Positions 1-13,422 of a stretch of DNA of 64,000 nucleotides are shown in pieces. Below the pieces are notes generated by a model that had not been told where the DNA came from, ran no database searches, and saw only the letters and a list, made by a program, of their open reading frames with translations. Position numbers and translations under genes: made by a program. Numbering within the stretch: the stretch's first letter is position 1; each line of letters starts with the position of its first letter. This stretch comes from Nitrobacter vulgaris (GTDB taxonomy: Bacteria > Pseudomonadota > Alphaproteobacteria > Rhizobiales > Xanthobacteraceae), in assembly GCF_002028545.1 (NCBI RefSeq), contig NZ_MWPQ01000006.1:16626-80625 (forward strand), in the 5' to 3' direction.

Positions 1-1170
1 CAGGCGCTTGATGCGATGGAGCGCGCGATCCGGAAACATGCGGCTGCGATTCTCGAGGCCAATGCGGAAGATGTCACTGATGCATGCGACGGCGGTGCGA
101 CGGCGGCGTTCATCGATCGTCTCACGCTGACGCAAGCGCGCGTGGAGGCGATGGCTGACGGCGTGAAGGTCGTCCGCGAGATCGACGATCCGGTGGGGCG
201 CGTCATCGAGCGCTGGCAGCGACCCAACGGCATGACCATTGAGCGTGTGCGTGTGCCGCTCGGGGTGGTCGCCGTGATCTTCGAGAGTCGTCCCAACGTT
301 TGCGCCGACGCCGGCGTGCTCTGTCTCAAATCCGGCAACGCTGTAATCCTGCGCGGCGGCTCGGAAAGCTTTCGCTCATGCCGAGCGATTCATGATTGTC
401 TGGTGCAGGGATTACGCGAGGCGCAATTGCCGGAAGCGGCGATCACGCTGGTGCCGACGCGGGACCGTGCTGCGGTTGGGCTGCTCTTGAGCGGGTTGAA
501 CGGTGGCATCGACGTGATCGTGCCGCGCGGCGGCAAAAGCCTTGTCGCGCGTGTCGAGGCCGAGGCGCGCGTGCCGGTGTTTGCGCATCTTGAGGGCGTC
601 AATCACGTCTATGTCGATGGCGCTGCCGATCTTGCGATGGCGAAGGCGATCGTGCTCAATGCCAAGATGCGTCGCCCAGGCGTTTGCGGTGCAGCCGAGA
701 CGCTGCTGGTCGATCGCGCCGGTGCGCGGGACACCCTGAAGCCGCTGATCGAAATGCTGATCGATGCCGGCTGTGAGGTGCGCGGCGATTCCGTCGTGCA
801 GGGTATTGATCCGCGGGTCAGGCCCGCGACCGATAATGACTGGGACACCGAATATGGCGAAGCGATCATTGCTGCGCGCGTGGTCGATGGTTGCGGTGGT
901 GCCATTGACCATATCCAGCGCCACGGCTCGCACCACACAGACGCAATCGTGACCGAGGATCCCGAAACGGCTGCCCGGTTTCTTAACGAGGTTGATTCAG
1001 CGATCGTGCTGCATAATGCTTCGACGCAATTTGCCGACGGCGGCGAATTTGGCTTCGGCGCCGAAATCGGCATCGCCACGGGCAAATTCCATGCGCGCGG
1101 GCCGGTTGGCGCCGAGCAACTGACCAGTTTCAAATATCGCATACATGGTAGCGGGCAGGTCCGTCCGTGA
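1..1170 (+). CDS. proA: Gamma-glutamyl phosphate reductase (glutamate-5-semialdehyde dehydrogenase), 5' end missing
   Basis: The reading frame is open from base 1, so the gene starts upstream of the window; 389 C-terminal residues are visible and roughly 40 are missing compared with the usual length of about 420-430. ProA reduces gamma-glutamyl phosphate to glutamate-5-semialdehyde with NADPH in cytosolic proline synthesis. The catalytic cysteine lies in [11 protein letters not shown] at about visible residue 229, and the C-terminal [13 protein letters not shown] motif is intact. nadD follows directly on the same strand, the usual order in Rhizobiales after proB. An internal ATG at 16 is not the true start, because conserved sequence precedes it. 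Confidence 0.95.
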   Translation, partial: QALDAMERAIRKHAAAILEANAEDVTDACDGGATAAFIDRLTLTQARVEAMADGVKVVREIDDPVGRVIERWQRPNGMTIERVRVPLGVVAVIFESRPNVCADAGVLCLKSGNAVILRGGSESFRSCRAIHDCLVQGLREAQLPEAAITLVPTRDRAAVGLLLSGLNGGIDVIVPRGGKSLVARVEAEARVPVFAHLEGVNHVYVDGAADLAMAKAIVLNAKMRRPGVCGAAETLLVDRAGARDTLKPLIEMLIDAGCEVRGDSVVQGIDPRVRPATDNDWDTEYGEAIIAARVVDGCGGAIDHIQRHGSHHTDAIVTEDPETAARFLNEVDSAIVLHNASTQFADGGEFGFGAEIGIATGKFHARGPVGAEQLTSFKYRIHGSGQVRP

Positions 1171-1261
1171 GCGCAATTGGATCATCCTGCGGGTTGCGCG
1201 GGGATTGATTTTGGGGTCGTGTTCCGTCGCTTCAGACGCCATCCCGCTTCATTCCGATGGC

Positions 1262-1852
1262 ATGCGCATAGGTCTGCTTGGCGGGTCGTTCAACCCGCCT
1301 CACGCCGCCCATCGTGCCGTCAGCCTGTATGCCTTGAAGCGGCTGGATCTCGACCGGGTCTGGTGGCTCGTTTCACCCGCCAATCCGCTCAAGGATGCGC
1401 GGGCGCTGCGCGCTCTCAGCGAACGTGCTGCTGCGGCGTCGGCAATGGCGAGTGATCCGCGGATCGATATCAGTTGTCTCGAGGCTGTCATCGGAACGCG
1501 CTACACCATTGACACCATAACCTATCTGCGAAGCAGGTGCGCGAAGGTGCACTTTGTCTGGATCATGGGCGCCGATAATCTGGAGCAGTTTCATCGCTGG
1601 GAAAACTGGCAGCGGATCGCTGCCGCGGTGCCGATCGCAGTGGTCGATCGTCCGCCGCACAGTTTCCGCGCTCTTGCGGCGCCAGCCGCGCAGGCGCTTG
1701 CGCGATGGCGTTTGCCCGAAGCCAGGGCCGGCCGGTTGGCCACGCACCGCCTGCCTGCCTGGGTTTTCCTCACGGGAATGAAATCGCGGTTGTCCTCGAC
1801 CGGGCTGCGGAACCGGGACGGAACATGGATGGACGGAAGCCTTAAAACATGA
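1262..1852 (+). CDS. nadD: Nicotinate-nucleotide adenylyltransferase
   Basis: NadD transfers AMP from ATP to nicotinate mononucleotide, making deamido-NAD in the cytosolic NAD pathway. The 196-residue protein begins [20 protein letters not shown], a variant of the nucleotidyltransferase signature GGxFxPxHxxH, and ends with RLSSTGLR, the family's second ATP-binding motif (ISSTxxR type). I chose the ATG at 1262 because the conserved core starts there. The frame stays open back to 1145 inside the end of proA, so a longer start is possible but would add unconserved residues. It lies between proA and rsfS on the same strand. Confidence 0.93.
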   Translation: MRIGLLGGSFNPPHAAHRAVSLYALKRLDLDRVWWLVSPANPLKDARALRALSERAAAASAMASDPRIDISCLEAVIGTRYTIDTITYLRSRCAKVHFVWIMGADNLEQFHRWENWQRIAAAVPIAVVDRPPHSFRALAAPAAQALARWRLPEARAGRLATHRLPAWVFLTGMKSRLSSTGLRNRDGTWMDGSLKT

Positions 1853-1968
1853 AGGCGCGGCCTCACTGGAATATTGAAACTTCCGCCCCTACATGCGTAT
1901 TATAACCCATCGGTGCCGGGAGTCGGCGTCGGTACAGCGAAAGGAAATGGTCCCTGACCGCACCTGTA

Positions 1969-2433
1969 TTGTCCAGGTCTGCTTCATCCTCCTCGCCGGG
2001 ATCGTCGGCGCTGAAGAGAACGAAAGCCAAGACCGACGGGCCTAGAACACGAAGGACTTCGGCAGACGCCGTCATTGCGGAGGCGCAGCCGGATGTGGAA
2101 CAGACCCTTGAGCTGATCCTTTCCCGCCTCGAGGATATGAAGGCGGAAGATGCGGTCACCATCGACCTACGCGGCAGGTCGGCTTTTTCGGACTACATGG
2201 TCATCGCTACCGGTCGGTCCAACCGTCATGTCGGGGCTGTCGCCGAAAATGTGGCCAAGGGCCTCAAGGATGCCGGAGTCAAGAAAATCCATATCGAGGG
2301 CATGCCCAATTGCGACTGGGTACTGATCGATTCCGGCGGTGTGATCGTGCATGTGTTCAGGCCTGAGGTTCGTGAATTCTACAATCTCGAGAGATTGTGG
2401 ATACAAAACACGGCAACGGCGAAGACGGTCTGA
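1969..2433 (+). CDS. rsfS: Ribosomal silencing factor RsfS (Iojap family)
   Basis: RsfS binds ribosomal protein uL14 and blocks joining of the 30S and 50S subunits under starvation. The conserved Iojap domain covers about residues 43-145, including DYMVIATGRSNRHV, EGMPNCDWVLIDSGGVIVHV and FYNLERLW. The N-terminal 40 residues are Ser/Arg-rich and unconserved. The start is uncertain: no in-frame ATG occurs before the domain, the listed start is a TTG, and a CTG at 1954 sits 8 nt after an AGGA sequence. An ATG at 1947 is in another frame that stops soon. The gene lies between nadD and rlmH, the usual order. Confidence 0.9.
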   Translation: MSRSASSSSPGSSALKRTKAKTDGPRTRRTSADAVIAEAQPDVEQTLELILSRLEDMKAEDAVTIDLRGRSAFSDYMVIATGRSNRHVGAVAENVAKGLKDAGVKKIHIEGMPNCDWVLIDSGGVIVHVFRPEVREFYNLERLWIQNTATAKTV

Positions 2434-2478
2434 ACCGTTCGCCGCTGTAATTCAATTATCGCATGTCAGCGTGCGCAG

Positions 2479-2961
2479 ATGCGACTCGTCGTCGTTGCCG
2501 TTGGTCGTCTTAAGCAGGGTCCTGAGCGGGAGCTCGCCAATCGCTATCGCGGACGCTTCGAGGATATCGGGCGCAAGCTTGGCTTTCGCGGCTTGGATAT
2601 TCATGAAATTGCGGAAAGTCGCGCCCGCGATGTTGAGCAGCGCATTCGCGAAGAGGCGGACGCAGTTCTTGCTTTGGCTCCCGAAGAGATGGTCCTGGTG
2701 GCGCTGGACGAAAAAGGTAAAAATATCGACAGCGCCGCGTTTGCGGAACATCTTGGCCGCTGGCGGGATGAGTCGGTGGCGAGCACTGTTTTTGTCATCG
2801 GCGGCGCGGACGGACTTTCGCCCGAATTGCGGCGCAGGGCTAGATTGAGCGTTGCGTTCGGTGCTGCCACTTGGCCGCATCAGATGGTACGCGTCATGTT
2901 GCTGGAGCAGATCTACCGGGCCGCGACCATCCTGGCCGGCCATCCTTATCACCGCAGTTAG
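2479..2961 (+). CDS. rlmH: 23S rRNA (pseudouridine1915-N3)-methyltransferase
   Basis: RlmH is a SPOUT-class methyltransferase that uses S-adenosylmethionine to methylate pseudouridine 1915 in helix 69 of 23S rRNA on the assembled 70S ribosome. The 160-residue length is normal. The SPOUT signature is visible as LDEKGKNIDSAAFAEHL, VFVIGGADGLSPELRRRA and the C-terminal WPHQMVRVMLLEQIYRA, with the usual ending HPYHRS. It follows rsfS by 45 nt, so the two ribosome-linked genes are probably cotranscribed. The start is supported by the family N-terminus MRLVVVAVGRLK. Confidence 0.95.
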   Translation: MRLVVVAVGRLKQGPERELANRYRGRFEDIGRKLGFRGLDIHEIAESRARDVEQRIREEADAVLALAPEEMVLVALDEKGKNIDSAAFAEHLGRWRDESVASTVFVIGGADGLSPELRRRARLSVAFGAATWPHQMVRVMLLEQIYRAATILAGHPYHRS

Positions 2962-3001
2962 CGCGCTCGGCTGAACGCGCCGGCGCGATCGGATTAACAT
3001 A

Positions 3002-4408
3002 GTGCGAGCAAACGAGCGCCGATCACCTGACTTGGGACTGATCCAGGACCTCTGTTCACGGTCCCAGGAGGTGCGATTCGGACAGTCGTCACCTGCTTCC
3101 ATGCTTGTGATCTCAGCCTGTCTGCTTGCGGGTTTTTCGTCCGCGTTTTCGTCGTCCGTGATGGCGCAGACCGGAACACCCTCGCCGGCAAACCCGTCGT
3201 CGGACGACATCAAACAGCGCGAGCGGGATCTGGACGCGGTACGGGCGCAGCAAAAGAGCGCGGTTGAATTACAGGAGCGACTGAAGGCCGACATTGCGGC
3301 GATTGGTCAAAATCGCGCCAAGCTCAATCAACAGTTGATCGATGTCGCCGCCAGTGTCCGTGACATCGAGACCAAAATTGCAGAGGCCGAAGCGCGCCTG
3401 CTGCCGCTCGATGCCCGCGAGCAGGAAATCCGAGCCTCGCTGGATTCGCGGCGGTCGGAGATCGTGGAAGTGCTCGCCGCCCTCCAGCGCGCCGGCCGCC
3501 GCACACCGCCCGCTTTGCTGGTGCGGCCGGAGAATGCTTTGCAGTCTTTGCGCACCGCGATTCTGCTCGGCTCCGTTGTGCCGGAGATGCGCGTGCGCGC
3601 GGAAAAGCTCGTGGCTGATCTCGATGAACTTGTCGGCCTTCGGAAATCAATCGCTGCCGAGCGAGATCGAATGGCGGCCAATCGCGATAGCCTCAAGGAC
3701 GATCAAACCCGTTTGGCGACGCTGGTGGACGAACGACAACGGCAGCAAAGCGGTATCGAAAAAAATATGGCCGTGGAGGCGGCGCGTGCGGTCGAACTGT
3801 CGCACCAGGTCGACACGCTGCAAGGCCTGATCGCGAAGATGGAGCAGGATCTCAAGAGCGCGGCCAAGGCGGCGGCGACAGCCAGCCGGCAAGGTGTTCC
3901 GGGAGCGCTCAACGGCAAGCCGAATCTGGGTGCCCTCAAGGATCCCGGCCGGCTCAGTCCGGCTATTGCCTTTGCGTCGGCCAAGGGCTTGTTGGCGCTG
4001 CCGGTTAACGGCACGAAGATTCGTGATTTCGGCGGCTCCGATGGTGCCGGTGGCGCGGAAAAAGGCATTTCGTTAGCCGCCCGTCCTGGCGCTCAGGTCA
4101 CGACACCCTGTGACGGCTGGGTGGTGTATGCGGGACCGTTCCGTAGTTATGGACAACTCTTGATCCTCAATGCCGGGGGCGGGTATCATGTGCTGATCGC
4201 CGGCATGGAGCGTATTTCGGTTAACATCGGCCAGTTCGTGTTGACCGGGGAGCCGGTAGCGACGATGGGATCGACTTCCCGTGTCGCCTCGATTCTCGCG
4301 GCAAACGCTAGTCAGCCCGTCCTCTACATTGAGTTCCGTAAGGACGGCACTCCCATTGATCCAGCCCCGTGGTGGGTCGTAAACAAAGGTCAAAAGGTTC
4401 GCGGATGA
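3002..4408 (+). CDS. Murein hydrolase activator EnvC family protein (degenerate LytM)
   Basis: This 468-residue periplasmic protein has an N-terminal hydrophobic signal segment (about residues 34-55), a long Gln/Glu/Arg-rich coiled coil (about 70-300) and a C-terminal LytM/M23-fold domain (about 345-465). The metal-binding residues of active M23 peptidases look missing: the region that is normally HxGxD reads KGISLAA, and the later HxH region reads YHVLIAG. That matches EnvC proteins, which activate cell-division amidases rather than cut peptidoglycan. The start is a GTG; internal starts nearer the signal peptide are possible. Its stop overlaps the ctpA start by 4 nt, so the two are translationally coupled. 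Confidence 0.87.
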   Translation: MRANERRSPDLGLIQDLCSRSQEVRFGQSSPASMLVISACLLAGFSSAFSSSVMAQTGTPSPANPSSDDIKQRERDLDAVRAQQKSAVELQERLKADIAAIGQNRAKLNQQLIDVAASVRDIETKIAEAEARLLPLDAREQEIRASLDSRRSEIVEVLAALQRAGRRTPPALLVRPENALQSLRTAILLGSVVPEMRVRAEKLVADLDELVGLRKSIAAERDRMAANRDSLKDDQTRLATLVDERQRQQSGIEKNMAVEAARAVELSHQVDTLQGLIAKMEQDLKSAAKAAATASRQGVPGALNGKPNLGALKDPGRLSPAIAFASAKGLLALPVNGTKIRDFGGSDGAGGAEKGISLAARPGAQVTTPCDGWVVYAGPFRSYGQLLILNAGGGYHVLIAGMERISVNIGQFVLTGEPVATMGSTSRVASILAANASQPVLYIEFRKDGTPIDPAPWWVVNKGQKVRG

Positions 4409-5760
4409 TGCGCAAGGTTTCCCTTATTGTTCTCAGCGCCGCAGCGGGTGCCGCGTTGACGCTGTTCGTGACACAGCCGCGGTCTATGACGATGGGATCA
4501 AGCGCGCGAGCCGCAACCTCGGATACCTATCGCCAGCTCAATCTGTTCGGCGATGTGTTCGAACGTGTCCGTACCGACTACGTCGAAAAGCCTGACGACA
4601 GCAAGCTGGTCGAATCGGCGATCAGCGGCATGCTCACGGGTCTTGATCCGCATTCGAGCTATATGGATGCGAAGAGCTTCCGCGACATGCAGGTGCAGAC
4701 ACGCGGTGAGTTTGGAGGTCTCGGCATCGAGGTCACGATGGAGGATGGCCTGGTCAAGGTGGTCTCGCCGATCGACGACACGCCGGCATCCAAGGCGGGT
4801 ATCCTGGCAAACGACATCATCACCAATCTCGACGACGAGGCGGTGCAGGGACTGACCCTCAACCAGGCCGTCGACAAGATGCGCGGTCCGATCGGCACCA
4901 AGATCAGGCTAAAGATCATCCGCAAGGGACAGGACAATCCGATCGACGTGACGCTGGTGCGCGACAACATTCGCGTCCGTTCGGTCCGTTCGCGGATCGA
5001 ATCCGACGACGTCGCCTATATCCGCATCACGACGTTCAACGAGCAGACCACCGAGGGGCTCAAGAAGTCGATTTCCGACCTGCAAAGCCAGCTTGGCGAC
5101 AAGCTCAAGGGTTACATCATCGACCTGCGCAACAACCCGGGCGGGCTGCTCGAGGAAGCGGTGACCGTTTCGGATGCCTTCCTCGATCGCGGCGAGATCG
5201 TGTCGACGCGCGGCCGCAATGCCGAGGAAACCCAGCGGCGCAGCGCACATCCCGGCGACCTCACCAAGGGCAAGCCCGTGATCGTTCTGACCAACGGCGG
5301 GTCGGCATCGGCTTCCGAAATTGTCGCCGGCGCATTGCAGGACCACAAGCGGGCAACATTGATCGGGACCCGTTCGTTCGGCAAGGGCTCGGTGCAGACC
5401 ATCATTCCGCTCGGGTCGGGCAATGGCGCGCTCCGGCTGACGACCGCGCGCTATTACACGCCATCGGGCCGTTCGATTCAGGCCAAGGGCATCGTTCCGG
5501 ATATCGAGGTGCTTCAGGATGTGCCTGATGAACTGAAGTCGAGGACCGATACCAAGGGCGAGGCCTCGCTGCGGGGGCACCTCCGAAACGGCACCGACGA
5601 GAAGACAGGCTCGCAATCCTACGTCCCGCCGGACACGAAAAACGACAAGGCCCTCAAGATGGCCGATGACCTTCTGCACGGGGTCAAGATCAACGCCTCG
5701 TCACCGTCCCCCAGCAACAAGGCGGCGATTGAAAAGCCTGCAAACAAGGCAGCGAACTGA
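4405..5760 (+). CDS. ctpA: C-terminal processing peptidase, S41 family
   Basis: CtpA is a periplasmic serine protease that trims or degrades envelope proteins, including peptidoglycan enzymes, from their C-termini. The 451-residue protein has an N-terminal signal segment (about 1-33), a PDZ domain (about 95-180) and the S41 catalytic domain. The Ser/Lys dyad is visible as GGSASASE (Ser302) and SFGKGSVQT (Lys327), with the normal spacing of 25. The ATG at 4405 overlaps the upstream stop as ATGA, deciding the start over the longer open frame from 4369. A terminator-like hairpin follows at 5787. Pairing with an EnvC homologue is conserved across Rhizobiales. Confidence 0.95.
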   Translation: MMRKVSLIVLSAAAGAALTLFVTQPRSMTMGSSARAATSDTYRQLNLFGDVFERVRTDYVEKPDDSKLVESAISGMLTGLDPHSSYMDAKSFRDMQVQTRGEFGGLGIEVTMEDGLVKVVSPIDDTPASKAGILANDIITNLDDEAVQGLTLNQAVDKMRGPIGTKIRLKIIRKGQDNPIDVTLVRDNIRVRSVRSRIESDDVAYIRITTFNEQTTEGLKKSISDLQSQLGDKLKGYIIDLRNNPGGLLEEAVTVSDAFLDRGEIVSTRGRNAEETQRRSAHPGDLTKGKPVIVLTNGGSASASEIVAGALQDHKRATLIGTRSFGKGSVQTIIPLGSGNGALRLTTARYYTPSGRSIQAKGIVPDIEVLQDVPDELKSRTDTKGEASLRGHLRNGTDEKTGSQSYVPPDTKNDKALKMADDLLHGVKINASSPSPSNKAAIEKPANKAAN

Positions 5761-5786
5761 TCCTTTGAAGTAATCAGGTTTTCCGG

Positions 5787-5820
5787 ATTCGGGCGGCCTC
5801 TGGGTCGCCCGAATTCGTTT
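5787..5820 (+). terminator. Putative terminator after ctpA
   Basis: A perfect 9-bp stem, ATTCGGGCG (5787-5795) with CGCCCGAAT (5806-5814), has a 10-nt loop and is followed by TCGTTT. The T-run is short, so termination may be partial. Confidence 0.5.
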
Positions 5821-5915
5821 GCGGGTGGGGTCACTTCAGGCGTCGCTGCCGGATCTCGCGTTGCCGCCTTTGCGAGCGCCCATGGTATTCTCGATTCGGA
5901 TGATTCGAGGGGGCC

Positions 5916-7121
5916 ATGGCCGATACCACCGACGATCTCAGCACGCCGCTTGGACAGAACTCCGCGCCCAAGCGCCGCTTACGGCTTCCTGTCACGCTGC
6001 CACAGGCGGCGGGATTTTTGCTGGGATCGATCCTTGTCGTCTTCCTGGGCTTCGTTTTCTTCAATCACGATCCTCTCGGCGGCGAACCTGTGGCGCGGGT
6101 TGCGATCCAGCAGACCTCAGTCAGCGATGACAAGCCTGCAGCCGTCCGATCCGCGCCGAAGCAGCCGGACAGCGCCGCCGCCGTTGCCGCTCAATCCGCA
6201 ACCGGACAGAAGACCATCACCATCATCGACGGGTCCAGCGGATCTCGTCAGGACGTCGTCGTCTCCGGTCCTGAGTCCAATACGGCGGACGCCGGCTCAC
6301 CGGCGGCGGCAACGGGAGTTGGTCAGCATCTGTTGGAGAAGTCGCGTTATGGAATGATTCCGGTTGTCGCTGCCGACGGGCTGAAGCCTTTCAAGGCTTA
6401 TGCCATGGGCACCGAGGCGGATCGCGCGAAGGCTGCAAAGACACCGGTGGTTGCCATCGTGGTCAGCGGTCTCGGCGTCGGTGCGACGAAAACCACCGAT
6501 GCAATCATGAAACTGCCGTCAGCCGTAACGCTGGCGTTCACACCCTATGGCTCTGATCCGGGTAAGATGGTGGAACAGGCGCACGCGCAACGTCACGAGG
6601 TGCTGCTGCAAGTCCCTATGGAGCCCTATGATTATCCCGACAACGACCCCGGACCGCAAACACTGCTCACGACACTTGGCGCCGAGCAGAATATCGATCG
6701 CCTTCATTGGCAGCTAAGCCGCTTTCAAGGCTATGTCGGCCTGACCAATTTCATGGGAGCGCGTTTTGTCACTGCCGCTACTGTCATGCAGCCATTCATT
6801 CGCGAGGCAGCAGGGCGGGGTCTCGGCTACCTGGACGACGGAACTGCGCCGACGAGCGTTGCGGGTCAACTTGCGGAAAGGCAGGCTATGCCTTTCGCCA
6901 AGGCCGACCTGACCATTGATGCCGTTCCGACCTCGGTAGAGATCGACAAGGCGCTCGCAAGACTTGAGGAACTGGCAATGAAGCGGGGGACCGCCGTGGG
7001 CATGACTTCGGCGCTTCCGGTTTCCATCGACCGAATTGGCGCTTGGATCAAGGGCCTCGAAAGCCGTGGCGTGATGCTTGTGCCATTGACAACCGCGATG
7101 CTGAAATCAAAATCGAACTAG
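5916..7121 (+). CDS. Divergent polysaccharide deacetylase (YibQ/DUF610 family)
   Basis: The 401-residue protein has a single transmembrane anchor at about residues 30-48 (LPQAAGFLLGSILVVFLGFV), a low-complexity Ala/Ser/Pro linker to about residue 130 and a C-terminal domain of the divergent polysaccharide deacetylase family. Recognisable blocks are PVVAIVVSGLGVG, VTLAFTPYG, HEVLLQVPMEPYDYP and NFMGARF. Substrate is unknown; other members are often encoded beside EnvC and CtpA homologues, as here, which suggests a role in envelope or division-site maintenance (inference). The start ATG follows a GAGGGGGCC sequence. Confidence 0.88.
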   Translation: MADTTDDLSTPLGQNSAPKRRLRLPVTLPQAAGFLLGSILVVFLGFVFFNHDPLGGEPVARVAIQQTSVSDDKPAAVRSAPKQPDSAAAVAAQSATGQKTITIIDGSSGSRQDVVVSGPESNTADAGSPAAATGVGQHLLEKSRYGMIPVVAADGLKPFKAYAMGTEADRAKAAKTPVVAIVVSGLGVGATKTTDAIMKLPSAVTLAFTPYGSDPGKMVEQAHAQRHEVLLQVPMEPYDYPDNDPGPQTLLTTLGAEQNIDRLHWQLSRFQGYVGLTNFMGARFVTAATVMQPFIREAAGRGLGYLDDGTAPTSVAGQLAERQAMPFAKADLTIDAVPTSVEIDKALARLEELAMKRGTAVGMTSALPVSIDRIGAWIKGLESRGVMLVPLTTAMLKSKSN

Positions 7122-7141
7122 CCCTCCGCATTTGATAGAAT

Positions 7142-7220
7142 CAGAAGCGTGGCTCTATGATTTTGGCTGACGCGTTTTCTTCACGCGAACCGGTATCCAC
7201 TTCGCTCGAAAACGCTTTAA
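7142..7220. repeat. Dispersed intergenic palindrome (GCGTTTTC type)
   Basis: The element contains GCGTTTTC and GAAAACGC arms around a central AACCGGTATCCA sequence. A second copy lies at 17098-17206. It fills the space between the deacetylase gene and rppH. Confidence 0.75.
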
Positions 7221-7272
7221 TCCGAGTCCTTTCCGTTCTCAGGGCGGAGGAGGCGTGCAGGGCATTGATGGA

Positions 7273-7773
7273 ATGGCGCGTTACGACGATCTACCCTACC
7301 GCACGTGCGTCGGCATAATGCTGTTCAACGAGAGGGGACTCGTTTTCATTGGTCGCCGCGCAGGCATTGAGCAGGTCGATGACCAGCATGTCTGGCAGAT
7401 GCCGCAAGGCGGCGTCGATCCCGGTGAGGACACATGGCTCGCGGCGAAACGCGAGCTCTATGAGGAGACCAGCATTCGCTCGGTCGAGAAGCTCGCCGAG
7501 GTATCTGACTGGCTGATCTATGACATTCCACGCACCGTGGCCGGACGGGCCTGGAAGGGCCGCTATCGCGGACAGCGCCAGAAGTGGTACGCGATGCGCT
7601 TCACCGGCAAGGACAACGAGATCGACGTCGCTAATCCGGGCGATGGCCACAAGCCAGAATTTATTGCCTGGCGCTGGGAGCCGATGCAGAACCTGACCCG
7701 GTTAATCGTGCCTTTCAAGCGCCCGGTCTATGAGCGCGTGGTCAAGGAATTCACGAGCCTCTCCGGTGGTTAG
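7273..7773 (+). CDS. rppH: RNA pyrophosphohydrolase (Nudix)
   Basis: RppH removes pyrophosphate from the 5' triphosphate end of mRNA and so starts RNase E-dependent decay. The 166-residue protein begins [19 protein letters not shown] and carries the Nudix box from [10 protein letters not shown] to [10 protein letters not shown] (about residues 49-72), with the metal-binding REXXEE core. I chose the ATG at 7273 for the family N-terminus. A GTG at 7255 is also in frame but has GGAGGAGG only 1 nt upstream, too close; the same purine run is about 19 nt from 7273, so the start is not fully settled. It converges on atpC. Confidence 0.93.
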   Translation: MARYDDLPYRTCVGIMLFNERGLVFIGRRAGIEQVDDQHVWQMPQGGVDPGEDTWLAAKRELYEETSIRSVEKLAEVSDWLIYDIPRTVAGRAWKGRYRGQRQKWYAMRFTGKDNEIDVANPGDGHKPEFIAWRWEPMQNLTRLIVPFKRPVYERVVKEFTSLSGG

Positions 7774-7818
7774 GGCATATGCGCGGCGCATCCGGAACCC
7801 GATCGCCGGTTACGCGGC

Positions 7819-8226
7819 TCAGTGCATTGCCGTCGTATTGAGCTGACTCTGAATGCTCTTGAAATGGTCCAGCCGCTCGATGGCCCTGTCGAGTTCGGAG
7901 CCCTCCTTTTCCGCCAACTGGGCTTCCATGCTCGCGACCGTGTCAGCGAACTGCGTACGATCAAGCTCCTCGATGGAGGTTGCTACGTCGGCAAGGACGG
8001 TCAGGCCCTTCTCCGAGACTTCGGCGAGGCCGCCGAGCACGATGATCTTCTGTCGTGTGCCGCCAGCGGTGACGGTCAGGATTCCGGGACGGATCGCCGC
8101 AACGACGGGCGCGTGGCCGGCAAGGACGCCGAAGTCACCCTCGACGCCGGGGATGTCGACCTGATCGACTTCGCCGGAGAAAGCGAGCTTTTCAGGGGAG
8201 ACGAGATCGAAATGGAAAGTCGCCAT
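7819..8226 (-). CDS. atpC: F1F0 ATP synthase epsilon subunit
   Basis: The epsilon subunit is part of the F1 rotor stalk and inhibits ATP hydrolysis. The 135-residue protein begins [16 protein letters not shown] and has the beta-sandwich blocks [18 protein letters not shown] and VLGGLAEV, followed by the helical C-terminus. The ATG at 8226 fits the family start better than the longer open frame from 8250. It is the last gene of the operon, 146 nt after atpD, and that gap is filled by a palindromic repeat. Confidence 0.95.
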   Translation of the reverse strand: MATFHFDLVSPEKLAFSGEVDQVDIPGVEGDFGVLAGHAPVVAAIRPGILTVTAGGTRQKIIVLGGLAEVSEKGLTVLADVATSIEELDRTQFADTVASMEAQLAEKEGSELDRAIERLDHFKSIQSQLNTTAMH

Positions 8227-8245
8227 GGTACTCAGTCTCTCTGTT

Positions 8246-8365
8246 GTCACCCGCGGGCTTGACCCACGGGTCCATCAGTCAAGATAGTCTGTCTATCGAT
8301 GGATTGCCGGGTCATAGGCGTTTTTTAGAACGCCGTTCTTCGAACGGCTATCCCCGGCAATGACG
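8246..8365. repeat. Palindromic repeat cluster inside the atp operon (atpD-atpC gap)
   Basis: ATTGCCGGG (8303-8311) pairs with CCCGGCAAT (8353-8361), with inner AACGCCGTT / AACGGC sequences. A second palindromic piece (ACCCGCGGG...) lies to its left at about 8250-8272. The repeat sits between two cotranscribed genes, so it will be part of the mRNA. Confidence 0.65.
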
Positions 8366-8372
8366 CAGTTGT

Positions 8373-10291
<1,919 letters not shown>

Positions 10292-10305
10292 GAACGCTCC
10301 TGCTG

Positions 10306-11184
10306 CTAGATAGCCTCGGCGCCGGAGATGATTTCGATCAGCTCCTTGGTGATCATCGCCTGGCGGGTCCGGTTGTAAACCAGCGTTTGCTTGCGAATCA
10401 TGTCGCCTGCGTTACGCGTCGCGTTGTCCATCGCCGTCATCTGTGCGCCGTAGAACGAGGCGTTGTTCTCCAGAAGCGCGCGGAAAATCTGCACCGCGAG
10501 ATTGCGCGGAAGCAGCCGGTCGAGAATCTCATCCTCTTCCGGCTCGTATTCGTAGGATGGCGCCGCATCGCCATTTCCGGCCGCGGCCTCGACCGCAAGC
10601 GGAATGACCTGTTGGGCGGTCGGAATCTGTGCAATGACGGACTGGAAGCGCGAATAGAACAGGGTGCAGACGTCGAACTCGCCGGCGTCGAAACGAGCCA
10701 GCACTTTCTCTGCAATCGCTTCGGCATTGACGAAGCCGAGCTGGCGCACCGAGCGCAGTTCGACGGTCTCGACGATCTGCTTGTCGAAGTTGCGGCGAAG
10801 CTGCTCGTAACCCTTTCGCCCGACGCAGAAGAACTTGACCTCCTTGCCCTGGTTCATCAAGGCGAAGGCCCTTTCACGGGCCAGGCGGACGATGGCCGAG
10901 TTGAACGCGCCGGACAGGCCGCGCTCTCCGGTGCAGACCAGAAGCAAGTGAACTTGATCCTTACCGGTGCCGACCAGAAGCGGCGACGCGTTGGGCGAAC
11001 CGGCCGCGGCGCTGGCGATGTTTGAAATCACCGTGTCCATTTTTTCGGCGTAGGGCCGCGCTGCTTCCGCGGCGTTCTGCGCGCGGCGGAGTTTGGAGGC
11101 CGCCACCATCTGCATGGCTTTGGTAATCTTTTGTGTCGCCTTGGTAGAGGCGATGCGGACCCGCATGTCTTTAAGGCTGGCCAT
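10306..11184 (-). CDS. atpG: F1F0 ATP synthase gamma subunit
   Basis: The gamma subunit is the central rotor shaft of F1. The 292-residue protein starts [20 protein letters not shown] and continues with [16 protein letters not shown], the conserved N-terminal helix. It ends with the matching C-terminal helix containing [10 protein letters not shown] and [16 protein letters not shown]. Length is normal. The gene is third in the operon, 145 nt after atpA; the gap contains hairpin-forming repeats. Confidence 0.97.
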   Translation of the reverse strand: MASLKDMRVRIASTKATQKITKAMQMVAASKLRRAQNAAEAARPYAEKMDTVISNIASAAAGSPNASPLLVGTGKDQVHLLLVCTGERGLSGAFNSAIVRLARERAFALMNQGKEVKFFCVGRKGYEQLRRNFDKQIVETVELRSVRQLGFVNAEAIAEKVLARFDAGEFDVCTLFYSRFQSVIAQIPTAQQVIPLAVEAAAGNGDAAPSYEYEPEEDEILDRLLPRNLAVQIFRALLENNASFYGAQMTAMDNATRNAGDMIRKQTLVYNRTRQAMITKELIEIISGAEAI

Positions 11185-11204
11185 CGATAACCCTGTCTAT
11201 CTCC

Positions 11205-11322
11205 TGCTCGGCCTTTCGCCTCTCTCGCTTGCGGGGAGGGCGAGGGAGGGGTCCGACGCGATGTGTATCACTTGTTCCATTCCACCGGCTGCGCCGGTTG
11301 ATCTCCCAAAAGCGGGAGATGT
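11205..11322. repeat. Hairpin cluster in the atpA-atpG gap
   Basis: ACCGGC/GCCGGT (11284-11289 and 11293-11298) and ATCTCCC/GGGAGAT (11301-11307 and 11314-11320) form two perfect short hairpins. A further CTCTCGCTTGCGGGGAG-type palindrome lies at about 11220-11240. All lie between cotranscribed genes. Confidence 0.6.
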
Positions 11323-11329
11323 GAAAGGA

Positions 11330-13422
<2,093 letters not shown>
